A DNA stretch of 64,000 bases from Paenibacillus sp. 32352 (GCF_002042965.1 NZ_MZNT01000003.1:124001-188000); one strand, 5' to 3'. Shown: positions 1 to 9,973, counted from the stretch's first letter. The notes: generated by a model not told the origin, from the letters alone. Translations and numbers: made by a program.

Positions 1-47
1 AAGCTGCGTCCTGTATGTCGACAGCGACTCGTATGGAGGGTAAGCCG

Positions 48-1262
48 ATGACGAAGCGGATAGAACGCCTGGAAGGTATTCATTACCGGACGGGAGAGCG
101 AATCGCAGTAGAGATAAGCGAAGGCCGGATTACGGCGGTTACGCCAGCCGGAGCTGGCGGCGAAATGTCTCAGGAGCTCCCGTGGATCGCCCCGGGGCTC
201 GTTGATTTGCAGGTCAACGGCTGGACCGGCTTCGACCTGAACACGCTGCCGCTGTCGGTGGAGACGGTCGCCCGGTTGACCGAAGCGCTGTGGCAGGTCG
301 GGGTCACGGCGTATTACCCGACCCTCATTACGAACAGCGACGAAGCGATTGCGTCGTCGCTGCGCACGATTGCCTCAGCCTGCAGCGGCAGCGCCAGGCT
401 GAACGCATCCATCCCGGGCCTGCATCTCGAAGGCCCGTTCATCTCGCCGCAGGACGGCTCCCGCGGCGCGCACGACCAGCGCTTCGTCAAAGCCCCGGAT
501 TGGGCTTTGTTCGAGCGCTGGCAGGATGCGGCAGCCGGCCGCATCAAGATCATTACCCTGTCGCCGGAATGGGACGGCGCCGCGGATTTCATCGCCCGCT
601 GCGTGGACAGCGGCGTGAAGGTGTCGATCGGGCATACGTCGGCGACGCCCGAGCAGATCCGCGATGCGGCGGCAGCGGGAGCGAGCCTGTCGACGCATCT
701 GGGCAACGGCGCCCATCCGATGCTGCCGCGCCACCCGAACTATCTGTGGGAGCAGCTGGCCGACGACCGGCTGTGGGGCTGTGTTATCGCGGACGGCTTC
801 CATCTGCCTTCCTCCGTGCTGAAGGTGGCGCTTAGAGCGAAGGGCGCCAAGCTGCTGATGGTCAGCGACGCCGTAGCTTTGGGCGGGATGGCGCCGGGAG
901 AGTACGAGACGCATATCGGAGGCAGGGTGACGCTGACTCCGGAGGGGCGGCTGCATCTGACCGGGGAGCCGAAGCTGCTGGCCGGCTCGGTTTTGCCGCT
1001 GACGGCGGGGATTCAGCATATGCAGGCTGAAGGCCTATGCAGCTTCGCCGAGGCTTGGGAGCTGGCCTCGCTCAGGCCCTCGGCCTGCATGGGGCTCCCA
1101 ACGGAGGAGGGCCTTGCAGTCGGCGCTCCAGGCAATGTAGTCTTGTTCAGCCGCAGCGATGACGGGATTCGAATCGAGCGAACCTATCAATATGGCGAGC
1201 TGGTCTACGAATGCACACACAGTTCCGGCGATTATGCTGCCTCTGCTGTTGAAAGCAGCTGA
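48..1262 (+). CDS. nagA: N-acetylglucosamine-6-phosphate deacetylase
   Basis: Cytoplasmic amidohydrolase that removes acetate from GlcNAc-6-phosphate to give glucosamine-6-phosphate. The ATG at 48 is chosen because GGAGGG lies 7 bases upstream; an ATG at 15 has no such site. From this start (404 aa, about family length) the metal and active-site landmarks are HLEGPF with Glu128, IGHTSAT with His195, STHLGNGAHP with His217 and VSDA with Asp274. The STHLGNGAHPMLPRHPN stretch differs from the THLFNAM form of Bacillus/E. coli NagA, so this is a divergent branch and the substrate could be a related N-acetyl sugar. It ends at a strong bidirectional terminator and belongs to whatever lies left of the window. 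Confidence 0.85.
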   Translation: MTKRIERLEGIHYRTGERIAVEISEGRITAVTPAGAGGEMSQELPWIAPGLVDLQVNGWTGFDLNTLPLSVETVARLTEALWQVGVTAYYPTLITNSDEAIASSLRTIASACSGSARLNASIPGLHLEGPFISPQDGSRGAHDQRFVKAPDWALFERWQDAAAGRIKIITLSPEWDGAADFIARCVDSGVKVSIGHTSATPEQIRDAAAAGASLSTHLGNGAHPMLPRHPNYLWEQLADDRLWGCVIADGFHLPSSVLKVALRAKGAKLLMVSDAVALGGMAPGEYETHIGGRVTLTPEGRLHLTGEPKLLAGSVLPLTAGIQHMQAEGLCSFAEAWELASLRPSACMGLPTEEGLAVGAPGNVVLFSRSDDGIRIERTYQYGELVYECTHSSGDYAASAVESS

Positions 1263-1305
1263 GACAATCGCATGTTTATAAGCATGAAGAAATCCAGTTA
1301 AAGCG

Positions 1306-1356
1306 AAACTCCGTATCCCATCCAGCTGTTCCGGCTGTATGGGATACGGAGTTTTT
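1306..1356. terminator. Bidirectional terminator between nagA and the AraC regulator
   Basis: Near-perfect hairpin: arm AACTCCGTATCCCAT, a loop of about 16 bases, arm ATGGGATACGGAGTT, then a T-run on the plus strand and an A-run before the left arm. It can terminate both convergent genes. Confidence 0.85.
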
Positions 1357-1392
1357 AAATCGATCGCTCCATTTTCTGTACCATTCCTCGGC

Positions 1393-3681
1393 TTATTCCA
1401 CCGATAAACGCGAAGCATATTTCTTGCGGTATTCCCCCGGCGTAATCCCCGAATACCGTTTAAACATACGAATGAAGGAATTGGCATTCTGATAACCGAC
1501 ATGGGCGGCGACATCCTGGATCTTGAGCTCCAGATTATCCAGCAGCAGCTTCGCCCTCTGGATGCGGAGATCGTTCAAATAATCGCTGAAGTTCATTCCA
1601 GTCTTTTCCTTGAAGTAGGTCGACAAATAACCTGACGTAATGTTCAGCTTATCCGCCATGAAGTCGAGAGTGATATCCTCATGCAAATGGGCGTCCAGGT
1701 AGTCGATAACGAAGCGGGTGATCGGGTCTTGATCCTCCGTATGCTCACGGATCAGCTGCACGACCGGATGCAGCAGCGCCTCGAACCATTGCTGGAACTG
1801 CTCCGTACTGTAAAATCCGCTCAGCGCATGGAGGGAAGGCTTCATCAGGCTGCCGCTGCCGGACTGGCTATGAAGATTCAGCTTTTGCAGCGTCTTATCC
1901 GTCTGCAGCGAGATTTCCTTGGCGAACTGCCAATACGTTTCCGCAGAGGAACCGCGCCGGACGAGCTGGTCCAAATGCTTGGCGATCCATTCGTCAACAG
2001 CCGCTGCTTTGCCGCTCATCAGCCTTGTATGAAGCTCCTCCTCCATCAGCACGGTGAAGGGATAGGCTTCGGGAGCGGGCTGCAAGCCGCGGATCACTTG
2101 AGTTTCGTTCAGCAGCTTCCGCTGCCTGATCGCCTGCGTCATTTCCTCATAGGCGGCCGTAAAGGCTGAGGCCGCGGGGTACAGCGGGCTGACGGCAATC
2201 GTGACCAAATACAGATCGTGCTCGATATCGAACATGTTCTTCAAATATTCGATCGGCTTATTCACGCCGTCCGGTCCGGTATCCGCCGTAAAAATAAGCG
2301 ACAGCACCAGATTGCGCTCCATCTGAAACGTCACCGATTCCTCGTACGATCTAAGCAGCACGCTGTCGATGAATTCGCGAATGTAATAGGTCCCTTTTTC
2401 CCGGTCGATGCTCAGCTCCGTATATTTCTCCTTAAAATGAATTTCAAACAGAACCATCATGAACGGCATACCGGTATCGGCCATTTCCCGAAGCTCCGAC
2501 AGGTTCATATGGATGTTCTTAAGCTTGTTGGTCAGCGCGTATTTACGGAGAAGCGACGATTTTTGAGCTAAATCCTGTGTCATGCTTTGATTGGTCTGCA
2601 TCATTTGATGAACCTTATGGCTGATCAGATCGAATTCGCGAATCGGTCCATGCTTCGGCTGCTGTTCGCCGGTATCCCATGCCTGCATGGAATCAATGAT
2701 TTTACGCAACGGTGTTTGCAGGCTTCTGCTGAACAGGATGGAAGCGACGATGCTGATAAGAGCAACAGCTACCAGCAGCGTGATGAGGATCGTATTCAGC
2801 CGGATCAGCTGCAGGGAAATCGATTCGTTCGGCACCATGCTAACATAGGTGAAGCCGGTTTCCTGCCCTTTTCGGAAGAAGTAATAGTAATTTCCCTTCA
2901 CGAAAGGATGCCCGGAAGCGTTAAACGCTGATAAAGGCTCGGTCTGCATATTCGGAGTTGAGGTATAAATAGGGCGTCCGTCCGGGTCCAGGATGTAGAA
3001 ATGCTGATCGGACGAAATATTATGGGTTTGAAACAGCTTCTGCGCATCAAGCATCACGATCAAGTACATATCGTTGTACGGGAGCGGCTTTAGCAGCATC
3101 GGGAGCAGGAGTCCTTTGCCCGTCTCAATCCCGGCCGAGGTTTCGGTAAACCGGGAAGCGGGGAGCACACGTAAGCCTATCCGTTCGTCGAATTGCCGAT
3201 TCCAGAACGCGAGTGGATAATCGGGACTGCGGTAAAATTTGCCGAACATGTCCTCGGCCCTGCTGGTGCCGTCTTTTTCCACGACATAGGCGTCGTTCTT
3301 AAAATAAATGATCACGTTTTCAAATTGCAGGAACGGGTTGGCGTAGAGCGTCTTCAGCTCAGCCTTGATATCCTCGATGCTGGCGTAGCCGTTATTCTCC
3401 TTGACCTTCCTTAAGATGTTCAAATTCGTGATCCAACGGTCGTTCTGATTTAAGCCGAGCACCATATTTTTCGATAAGCGAAAATGATTCTCGTACCCTT
3501 CCACCGTATGGTTAATGCTCAGCTCGTTGTATTTCACGATCTCGTCGTGAATTTTATTTTTCAAATAAACGGAAGTGACGAAATTAAAGGCTACGAGAAG
3601 AACGATGACGGCCAGAAAGCCGGTCAATAGTTTGCTAAAGAGGGATTTCGGTTTGATCGATCGGGGAACAAATTCGGCCAT
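1393..3681 (-). CDS. Membrane-anchored AraC-family regulator (YesN-like, Cache-type sensor)
   Basis: 762 aa. A transmembrane segment lies near residues 15-40, followed by an extracellular Cache-like sensor region of about 250 residues, a second membrane segment near 290-313, a linker or cytoplasmic region, and a C-terminal double helix-turn-helix AraC domain (about 665-755; landmarks ITLDFMADKLNITSGYLSTY and VGYQNANSFIRMFKR). This one-component layout is common in Paenibacillus and normally sits beside LplB/YtcP-type sugar transporters. Here it is divergent from exactly such a transporter, so it probably senses the extracellular ligand or loaded binding protein and activates the genes at 3938-7317. 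The ligand is unknown. Confidence 0.85.
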   Translation of the reverse strand: MAEFVPRSIKPKSLFSKLLTGFLAVIVLLVAFNFVTSVYLKNKIHDEIVKYNELSINHTVEGYENHFRLSKNMVLGLNQNDRWITNLNILRKVKENNGYASIEDIKAELKTLYANPFLQFENVIIYFKNDAYVVEKDGTSRAEDMFGKFYRSPDYPLAFWNRQFDERIGLRVLPASRFTETSAGIETGKGLLLPMLLKPLPYNDMYLIVMLDAQKLFQTHNISSDQHFYILDPDGRPIYTSTPNMQTEPLSAFNASGHPFVKGNYYYFFRKGQETGFTYVSMVPNESISLQLIRLNTILITLLVAVALISIVASILFSRSLQTPLRKIIDSMQAWDTGEQQPKHGPIREFDLISHKVHQMMQTNQSMTQDLAQKSSLLRKYALTNKLKNIHMNLSELREMADTGMPFMMVLFEIHFKEKYTELSIDREKGTYYIREFIDSVLLRSYEESVTFQMERNLVLSLIFTADTGPDGVNKPIEYLKNMFDIEHDLYLVTIAVSPLYPAASAFTAAYEEMTQAIRQRKLLNETQVIRGLQPAPEAYPFTVLMEEELHTRLMSGKAAAVDEWIAKHLDQLVRRGSSAETYWQFAKEISLQTDKTLQKLNLHSQSGSGSLMKPSLHALSGFYSTEQFQQWFEALLHPVVQLIREHTEDQDPITRFVIDYLDAHLHEDITLDFMADKLNITSGYLSTYFKEKTGMNFSDYLNDLRIQRAKLLLDNLELKIQDVAAHVGYQNANSFIRMFKRYSGITPGEYRKKYASRLSVE

Positions 3682-3937
3682 CCTGCTTCCTACCCTTCGT
3701 CGCTGTAGTCACCTTATATATTAATGTAGTCTTCAGGTGCGAGTACCTCTATCATACGTTGTTTTTTCGGTTCTGAACAATATACACTTTTTCCACTTCA
3801 TGCACAGGGCTCCATCTTATCAATAAAAAGCGGATCGGTTCAAGAACATGCAGATATCCATGCCGCCTGAGATTCGATTATGATAGCCCTACAAGCAGGA
3901 TAGACTGCCAACGACGAAATGCCTAGGGGGTGTATGA

Positions 3938-4849
3938 ATGCAGGCGGCGTCCTTATCCAAAACATGGCGCAAAAGCAAATATCTCTGGCTGCTGTTCCTG
4001 CCGTGTCTCGTGTATTTTATTGTGTTCCGGTATGTCCCGATGTTCGGGCTGGTCATTACGTTCAAAAACTATAATACGTTTAAGGGCATAATGGCGAGCG
4101 AATGGGTCGGGCTCAAGTATTACCGGATGTTTCTGGAAAACCCGGATTTTTTCCTGCTGATGCGCAATACGTTCCTGCTCGGGGCATACAAGCTGCTGTT
4201 CAGCTTTCCGGCTCCGATTGTGCTGGCGCTGCTGCTTAACGAAGTACGAACCGTGCTGTTCAAAAAATTCGTACAAACGGTCAGCTATTTGCCGCATTTC
4301 ATCTCGAATGTGATCGTGGCGAGCATGGTGATTATGTTCCTGTCGCCTACCGGCGGACTGATCAATCAGATCATTAAATCTCTCGGCTTTCAACCGGTCA
4401 ATTTTATGATGGAGCCCGGCATGTTCCGCACAGTGTACGTGCTGTCGGAGATTTGGCAGCATATCGGCTGGGAGACGATCATTTATTTGGCGGCGCTGAC
4501 CGCCGTCGATCCTCAGCTCTATGAGGCGGCCGGCATTGACGGAGCGAACCGCTGGCGCAAGCTGTGGCATGTGACCATTCCGGGCATTGCCCCGGCGATC
4601 GTGATTGTGTTTATTCTGAATGTGGGCAAGGTGCTCGAGATCGGGTTCGAGAAGGTGTTCCTTATGTACAATCCGGCTACCTACAGCACGGCGGACATTA
4701 TCAGTACGTACGTGTACCGGGTAGGGCTGGAGCAGGGCAATTTCAGCTACGCGGCGGCGATTGATCTGTTCATGGGGATCATCAGTCTGATTTTCATTTG
4801 GGCAGCCAACACCATTAGCCGCAAGGTGGGAGAAACGAGTCTGTGGTAA
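3938..4849 (+). CDS. ABC transporter permease, LplB/YtcP-partner type
   Basis: 303-aa inner-membrane permease of a carbohydrate ABC importer (binding-protein-dependent transport family). It has a membrane segment at about 18-38 and several more hydrophobic helices, with the cytoplasmic EAA-loop EAAGIDGANRWRKLWHVTIP that contacts the ATPase. The ATG at 3938 is preceded by AGGGGGTG. It is first in a three-gene transporter unit. No ATPase gene is present, as usual for this family, which shares an MsmX-like ATPase encoded elsewhere. Substrate unknown; oligo- or polysaccharide fragments are typical. Confidence 0.9.
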   Translation: MQAASLSKTWRKSKYLWLLFLPCLVYFIVFRYVPMFGLVITFKNYNTFKGIMASEWVGLKYYRMFLENPDFFLLMRNTFLLGAYKLLFSFPAPIVLALLLNEVRTVLFKKFVQTVSYLPHFISNVIVASMVIMFLSPTGGLINQIIKSLGFQPVNFMMEPGMFRTVYVLSEIWQHIGWETIIYLAALTAVDPQLYEAAGIDGANRWRKLWHVTIPGIAPAIVIVFILNVGKVLEIGFEKVFLMYNPATYSTADIISTYVYRVGLEQGNFSYAAAIDLFMGIISLIFIWAANTISRKVGETSLW

Positions 4850-4862
4850 AGGAGGGAGTGAG

Positions 4863-5729
4863 ATGAGAGAGAAAATCGGCTTGTTTACGATCGTCAACAC
4901 GATCCTTTTGCTGGGCGTTATCGCGGTCACGCTGTATCCGTTCGTGTACATGCTGGCGGTTTCCCTGAGTCAGGACGTCTATGTTATGAAAGGGGAAGTG
5001 ACGCTTTGGCCAAAAGGGTTTAATCTGAAGATGTATAAGCTTGTGTTCGATGATCCGAAAATATGGCTGGCTTATAAAAATACGATTGTCTACGTCGTCC
5101 TCGGGACGCTGATCTCGGTTGTCGTCACCTCTATGGGAGCCTATGCATTATCGCGCAAAGATATGGGGTATCATACGTTTTTTACTCTGTTTGTCGTGTT
5201 CACGATGTTTTTCAGCGGAGGGATGATCCCGACGTTCCTCGTTGTCCGTTCGCTCGGGCTGATGGATACGGTGTGGGGGATGGTGCTGCCGGGAGCGGTG
5301 AACACCTGGAACCTGATTTTGATGCGGACGTTCTTCAGCGGCATCCCGAAGGAGCTGGAGGATTCCGGACGTGTCGACGGCTTGACCGATATCGGCATCT
5401 TCTTTCGTATCGTCATTCCGCTGTCGCAGGCGGTGTTCGCCACGATCGCTTTATTCTATGCCGTCGCCATGTGGAACAACTTCATGCTTCCGCTCTTGTA
5501 CCTGCGCAATCCGGATTTGTTCCCGCTGCAGGTGCTGCTGCGCAATTTGGTGCTGGCTGGCAGCGTCAGCTCCGGTGCGGTGACCGGTATTGGCGGAGAT
5601 AATATGGTCGTCGAGGATTCTTTAAAGTTCGCCACGATCATGGTCTCGACGCTGCCGATATTGCTTGTATATCCGTTCGTGCAAAAATATTTCGTCAAAG
5701 GCGCGATGATCGGCGCCGTTAAAGGCTAG
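4863..5729 (+). CDS. Carbohydrate ABC transporter permease (YtcP/LplC type)
   Basis: 288 aa, second permease of the importer, 13 bases after the first, with AGGAGGGAG as binding site. Hydrophobic helices and an EAA-loop variant (EDSGRVDGLTDIGIFFRIVIP, about residues 162-182) are visible. The C-terminus VKGAMIGAVKG is characteristic of the YtcP/LplC family. It forms the translocation heterodimer with the preceding gene and should share its promoter. Confidence 0.9.
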   Translation: MREKIGLFTIVNTILLLGVIAVTLYPFVYMLAVSLSQDVYVMKGEVTLWPKGFNLKMYKLVFDDPKIWLAYKNTIVYVVLGTLISVVVTSMGAYALSRKDMGYHTFFTLFVVFTMFFSGGMIPTFLVVRSLGLMDTVWGMVLPGAVNTWNLILMRTFFSGIPKELEDSGRVDGLTDIGIFFRIVIPLSQAVFATIALFYAVAMWNNFMLPLLYLRNPDLFPLQVLLRNLVLAGSVSSGAVTGIGGDNMVVEDSLKFATIMVSTLPILLVYPFVQKYFVKGAMIGAVKG

Positions 5730-5769
5730 TCCGGTTTTGCTCAAAACCTATATGAAGGAGAGGGTCTTC

Positions 5770-7317
5770 ATGAACAAAATGGCATCGCTATCGCTCGCTT
5801 CCGTCATGGCGCTATCGGTCGTGGCAGGATGCAGCGGGAATGAGGGGAAGGAAGCAGGAGGAGGTACCGCGCCGAACGCACCGGCCGGAACGCCGGCCAA
5901 GAAGACGTTCACGGCGCTGCTCGATAATAACGCGACATTCCCGTACAGCAAGGATTGGCCGATCTGGAAATGGCTCGAGGAGAAGACGGGGGTTACGCTG
6001 CAGGTGCAGACGCCATCCGGCAAGCTGAACGATACGCTCAATTTGACCATTGCGTCGAATAATTTGCCTGATCTGATGAGCATGCCGAGCCGCAGCGATT
6101 CCGACCGGTTCGGCCAGCAGGGCGCTCTGGTCAATATTCTCGATTACCTCGGCCAAATGCCTAATCTGAAGAAGTGGATGGAGAAATATCCTGATGAAGC
6201 GAAGGCGATGATCTCGGCGGACGGCAAAATGTATATGTTTCCGAATCAAGGCTTTGGGGAAACGAACCGGATGATCTGGCTGTACCGCGAAGACATTTTC
6301 AAGAAGAATGGCCTGACGCCGCCCAAAACCTATGAAGAGCTGTACCAGACGATGAAAAAGCTGAAGCAGGCGTACCCGGACAGCTACCCGCTGTCGCTGC
6401 GCTTCGGGCAAATTCCTGATGAGATGTACACCAATCTGACGACTAATTTCGGAACCGGCGCGGATGCGTATTACGATTTTGATAAGAAGGAATGGCGGTA
6501 CGGCCCGATTGAAGACAATTACAAGGCAATGGTAGAGATGTGGCACCGGTTCTATGCCGAAGGCCTCATTCCTCCCGATTTCCTGTCCATTCAGACGAAG
6601 CAGTGGCAGGACACGATGTCGACCGACAAGTCGTTCATAACGATTGATTATATCAGCCGGGTCGATTTCTTCAACAATGCGATGAAGAAGGATCGTCCCG
6701 AATACAACATGCAGTTCATGGCTCCTCCGGCGGGCCTGAATGGCGGGAAGCAGCTCAATCCGTACTTCCATTATTTGGACGGCGGCTTGACGGTGGCTTC
6801 TACTTCCAAAAACATCAAGGATGTCATGACCTTTATGGATTTCTTCTATACCGAGGAAGGGCGCACGCTGGCGAGCTGGGGTAAAGAAGGAGAAACCTAT
6901 GTCATGGAGAACGGACAAAAGAAATTCAAGCCCGAGTTCACTGATGTGACGGAAATGCGCAAGAAGACCGGCCTGCAATCGAGCAGAGGCACCTATACAT
7001 GGATCGATTACAACGCGCATCTGTCGCTGTTTTCCAAGGATTTGCAAAATGCCTACAAGGAAGCGGCCAAATATGATCCTCCGGCGATGCAGCCTAGACC
7101 GTCCTTTACGGAGAAGGAGAACGAGGTGCTGTCCGTCACCGGTCAGGCCCTGAAAAAGCATCGGGAGGAAAACTTCGCCAAGTTCGTGCTGGGAACCCGG
7201 AGTATGAGCGAGTGGAGCAAGTATGTAGAGGAAATGAACAATTTGGGCGTGCAGAAGCTGGTCGATACTTACAAGGCCGCCTACAAGCGGGTGGAGAGCA
7301 CTCAGCTGAAGCCGTAG
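5770..7317 (+). CDS. Extracellular sugar-binding lipoprotein of the ABC importer
   Basis: 515 aa from the ATG at 5770, which has AAGGAGAGGG upstream; an upstream in-frame ATG at 5737 lacks a good site. The signal peptide ends in a lipobox (VVAGC), so the protein is tethered to the outer face of the membrane. The mature part resembles large family-1 binding proteins paired with LplB/YtcP permeases (YtcQ/LplA type). Start of the domain: TFTALLDNNATFPYSKDWPIWKWLEEKTGV. It captures the substrate for the two permeases. The ligand cannot be read from the sequence. Confidence 0.9.
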   Translation: MNKMASLSLASVMALSVVAGCSGNEGKEAGGGTAPNAPAGTPAKKTFTALLDNNATFPYSKDWPIWKWLEEKTGVTLQVQTPSGKLNDTLNLTIASNNLPDLMSMPSRSDSDRFGQQGALVNILDYLGQMPNLKKWMEKYPDEAKAMISADGKMYMFPNQGFGETNRMIWLYREDIFKKNGLTPPKTYEELYQTMKKLKQAYPDSYPLSLRFGQIPDEMYTNLTTNFGTGADAYYDFDKKEWRYGPIEDNYKAMVEMWHRFYAEGLIPPDFLSIQTKQWQDTMSTDKSFITIDYISRVDFFNNAMKKDRPEYNMQFMAPPAGLNGGKQLNPYFHYLDGGLTVASTSKNIKDVMTFMDFFYTEEGRTLASWGKEGETYVMENGQKKFKPEFTDVTEMRKKTGLQSSRGTYTWIDYNAHLSLFSKDLQNAYKEAAKYDPPAMQPRPSFTEKENEVLSVTGQALKKHREENFAKFVLGTRSMSEWSKYVEEMNNLGVQKLVDTYKAAYKRVESTQLKP

Positions 7318-7520
7318 GAAGACGATCGGAAGCTGGAAATCTATTGGAATTGGAGTGCAGTAAGACAGAGAGCCGATAAGACAAAATGAGCATGTTCGGC
7401 AAGCGGAGTCGATGGAGTGTTGGAGCCATAACGAAACGGATAGAGAGCTATAGATGATAGAGAGCTGTAGAGAAGAGAAGCCTTATACAAGAAGCAGAGT
7501 GGCGGTTTTTCATGTTATCA

Positions 7521-7546
7521 GGAGGACCGTCCTCCCGCCATAGGAG
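7521..7546 (+). promoter_or_regulatory. Possible anti-Shine-Dalgarno leader hairpin
   Basis: GGAGGAC-C-GTCCTCC forms a palindrome immediately before the real ribosome binding site AGGAGG (about 7541-7546). The CCTCC arm could pair either with the upstream decoy GGAGG or with the true site, so translation of the next gene may be modulated. This is inference from base pairing only. The rest of 7318-7555 shows no gene. Confidence 0.35.
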
Positions 7547-7555
7547 GCTAATTAG

Positions 7556-9823
7556 ATGCTAAGCAGAATAAGCGCCTGGAGGCGCTTCGTTATCACCGCA
7601 TGTCTGTCGTTACTGGTTGTAGGTTCCTTCATGGTCGTCCCGCCTCCTGCCGCCTTGGCCGCTTCGGCGGTTACGATCGATCCTCCGGCAACTGGCGGCA
7701 AGCTCACATGGCCGAAAATGGTGCTGACCGGCACCTACACCGGCTTGTACGACATTAAGCTCAGCATCAATGGCGAGTCTCAAGTCAGCGTCACGATGGA
7801 GGATGCCGACTCCGATGATGCCGGGACATGGCGTTATGAGCTGGATACACGGGACTACAACGGTGTCGTCCGGCTGCGCGCCAGCGGGTCGGATGTGCAG
7901 ACGCGTTATGGCGTTTGGAGCTCGCCGCTGGAGCTGCAGGCAGATTCCTCCCGGGGAGCGGCCCCGCAGGTCGTGATTGTGAGCCCGCAGGAGGGAACTT
8001 CACTCAGTGGAACGGTACCGGTTACAGTTGCAGCGTATGGGGATATGCCGGTGGTAAGCGTTCAGGTACGCGTAAACGGCGGGTCCTGGCAGTACGCGAT
8101 CCGTCATGGTAAGCAGTTTGTGTACTCCTGGAATACTAAGGGGCTCGGGGACGTCACGAGCAGCATTGAGGCAAAAGCAACGGATGCGAAAGGCCGTACC
8201 GGCTATAGCGCCACTATTTATGCGACGGTGGGGCGAGGGGCGCATGAGCAGGTGACGGTGAAGCCGCAGGACCGGGCGATGTGGATCTGGGAGCCTGAGG
8301 CTTACCGGCTGCTGCTTAACCCGGGCTCCAGAACGGTACTGGACGCTTTTGCCAAGGATACGGCGACCTTCGGCTCGGATCCGGTGACGACGCTGTATTT
8401 GGCCGTCGGCCCGATGGCGGATATGGATATCTTGGCGGATGATCCCGGCAAGCTGAGAAGCTTCATTGCTTGGGCTCATAGCCGGGGATATCAAGTGTAC
8501 GCCTGTATCTCCGGAGGTACGACGCCCCCGTATATGGGCGCTTATGCGATCTATCACGACAAAGCGGTGCGGGAAATGGAACGGGTGCTGAATTATAATC
8601 TCGCTTCCTCCCGCAATGAACGGTTTGACGGGGTGAATGCCGACATCGAGCCGTATATTTCACCGGACTTCAAAGACCAGTACCCTTCCTTGCAGCTTCA
8701 ATATTTGGATATGCTGCAAAAAATGATCGACCGCCGCAACGCGTCCGGCTTGAATCTCCCCTTCGGACCGGCAATTCCGAAATGGTTCGACTCGTCGGCG
8801 CAGGCGCAGAGCATCACCTGGAACGGAAGCACCAAGTGGCTGTCGCAGCATGTGCAGGACATGAGCGACTACATATCGATCATGGATTATCGCGATACGG
8901 CGGACGGTTCGGCAGGGGTCATTGCCGGAGCGCAGGGCGAGATCGATTATGCGGATGCGATCGGCAAGCCGCATTCGGTAGTCATCGGGGTGGAGACCCT
9001 AGATATTGCGAACAGCGGTGACCCGGAGACGATTACGTTCCGCGAAGAAGGGCGTACCGTTATGGAGACGGAGCTGGATAAGGTATATGCCGTTTATAAC
9101 AGCCGAGCTTCCTTCGGCGGGATCGCGATGCATCATTACGATTCGCTCCGCTTCCTGCCGTCCCACTGGGGGCCGGGCAGCGTGACCTGGCAGCCGCCTG
9201 CAGATACGGAGGCGCCATCCATCGTTCGCGGACTGCCGAAGGCCGAAGCGGCGGATTATCAGAAGGTGGGGCTTTCGTACGGCATGGCCGGCGATAATAC
9301 GGATATCGACCGCTATATCATCTACCGCGGGACGACGCCGTGGTTTACACCAGGCCCTGATCAAGTGGCGGGAGAGTCCCGCTCGCTTACTTTCCGTGAT
9401 ATCGGCCTGCTGCCGGATACCGTCTATTATTACAAGGTAGCAGCACGTGATGTGCAGGGGAACATCGGCCCGGCCTCGTTGCCGGCAATCGTCAAGACCA
9501 AGACGACAAACCTGAAGCCGATGGTGCTCCAAGGGATGAGCATTGTCATGAAAGGCTCCGCCGCCGCGGTGACAATGCAAGTGGTGGATAAGAATACCGG
9601 GCAGCCGCTGGCGAATGCCTTGGTTGAGGGACGGTTCCAGTATGCTGGCGGCAAGTACACTGGCGGCCGGACAGACGCGAACGGGAGGATCACCCTCACC
9701 TCGGAGACGATCCCATCAGGCAGACAGGTCGGCTTCGAGCCGCGGCGGGTGACATCCCCCGGCTATTACTGGGCTCAGGCTTATGATGAGCCGCATACCG
9801 CAAGCCTATATCCGCTTCAGTAA
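7556..9823 (+). CDS. Secreted protein with Ig-like region, barrel-like catalytic core and FN3 domain
   Basis: 755 aa. The signal peptide (about 1-36, ending ALAA) is followed by a beta-sandwich region (about 40-235, including an Ig-like segment starting VIVSPQEGTSLSG). A core of about 300 residues begins at RAMWIWEP and contains YLAVGP, VNADIEPY and ISIMDYRDT; the acidic VNADIEPY and MDYRD strands are reminiscent of glycosidase TIM barrels (GH18-like), but I cannot assign a family. A fibronectin type III domain (about 555-645, PDTVYYYKVAARD) and a C-terminal beta domain (about 655-750) follow. It probably acts on an extracellular glycan whose fragments enter through the adjacent transporter. 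Confidence 0.6.
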   Translation: MLSRISAWRRFVITACLSLLVVGSFMVVPPPAALAASAVTIDPPATGGKLTWPKMVLTGTYTGLYDIKLSINGESQVSVTMEDADSDDAGTWRYELDTRDYNGVVRLRASGSDVQTRYGVWSSPLELQADSSRGAAPQVVIVSPQEGTSLSGTVPVTVAAYGDMPVVSVQVRVNGGSWQYAIRHGKQFVYSWNTKGLGDVTSSIEAKATDAKGRTGYSATIYATVGRGAHEQVTVKPQDRAMWIWEPEAYRLLLNPGSRTVLDAFAKDTATFGSDPVTTLYLAVGPMADMDILADDPGKLRSFIAWAHSRGYQVYACISGGTTPPYMGAYAIYHDKAVREMERVLNYNLASSRNERFDGVNADIEPYISPDFKDQYPSLQLQYLDMLQKMIDRRNASGLNLPFGPAIPKWFDSSAQAQSITWNGSTKWLSQHVQDMSDYISIMDYRDTADGSAGVIAGAQGEIDYADAIGKPHSVVIGVETLDIANSGDPETITFREEGRTVMETELDKVYAVYNSRASFGGIAMHHYDSLRFLPSHWGPGSVTWQPPADTEAPSIVRGLPKAEAADYQKVGLSYGMAGDNTDIDRYIIYRGTTPWFTPGPDQVAGESRSLTFRDIGLLPDTVYYYKVAARDVQGNIGPASLPAIVKTKTTNLKPMVLQGMSIVMKGSAAAVTMQVVDKNTGQPLANALVEGRFQYAGGKYTGGRTDANGRITLTSETIPSGRQVGFEPRRVTSPGYYWAQAYDEPHTASLYPLQ

Positions 9824-9829
9824 TTCCAC

Positions 9830-9861
9830 CGAAAGCCCGGGAAACCGGGTTTTCCTTTTTT
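9830..9861 (+). terminator. Rho-independent terminator
   Basis: GAAAGCCCGG-GAAA-CCGGGTTTTC stem-loop followed by TTTTTT, just after the secreted protein gene. Confidence 0.8.
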
Positions 9862-9973
9862 CAAGGAACCGGCAGGTCCTAAAAAATTTTGTTGGTACAA
9901 GCTAGGGAATCAGGAATGAAATGATGGAAAGGAGAGATACTAAAAAACAAAAATGAAGGGAGATAGGTCATCC

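Noticed and set aside
3953..4951. Long minus-strand open frame (332 aa) across the first permease gene
   Set aside because: His/Arg/Gln-rich low-complexity translation typical of an antisense shadow; no ribosome binding site or family resemblance.
5812..7161. Minus-strand open frame of 449 aa
   Set aside because: Complement of the binding lipoprotein gene; composition biased to Arg/His/Ile, no motifs.
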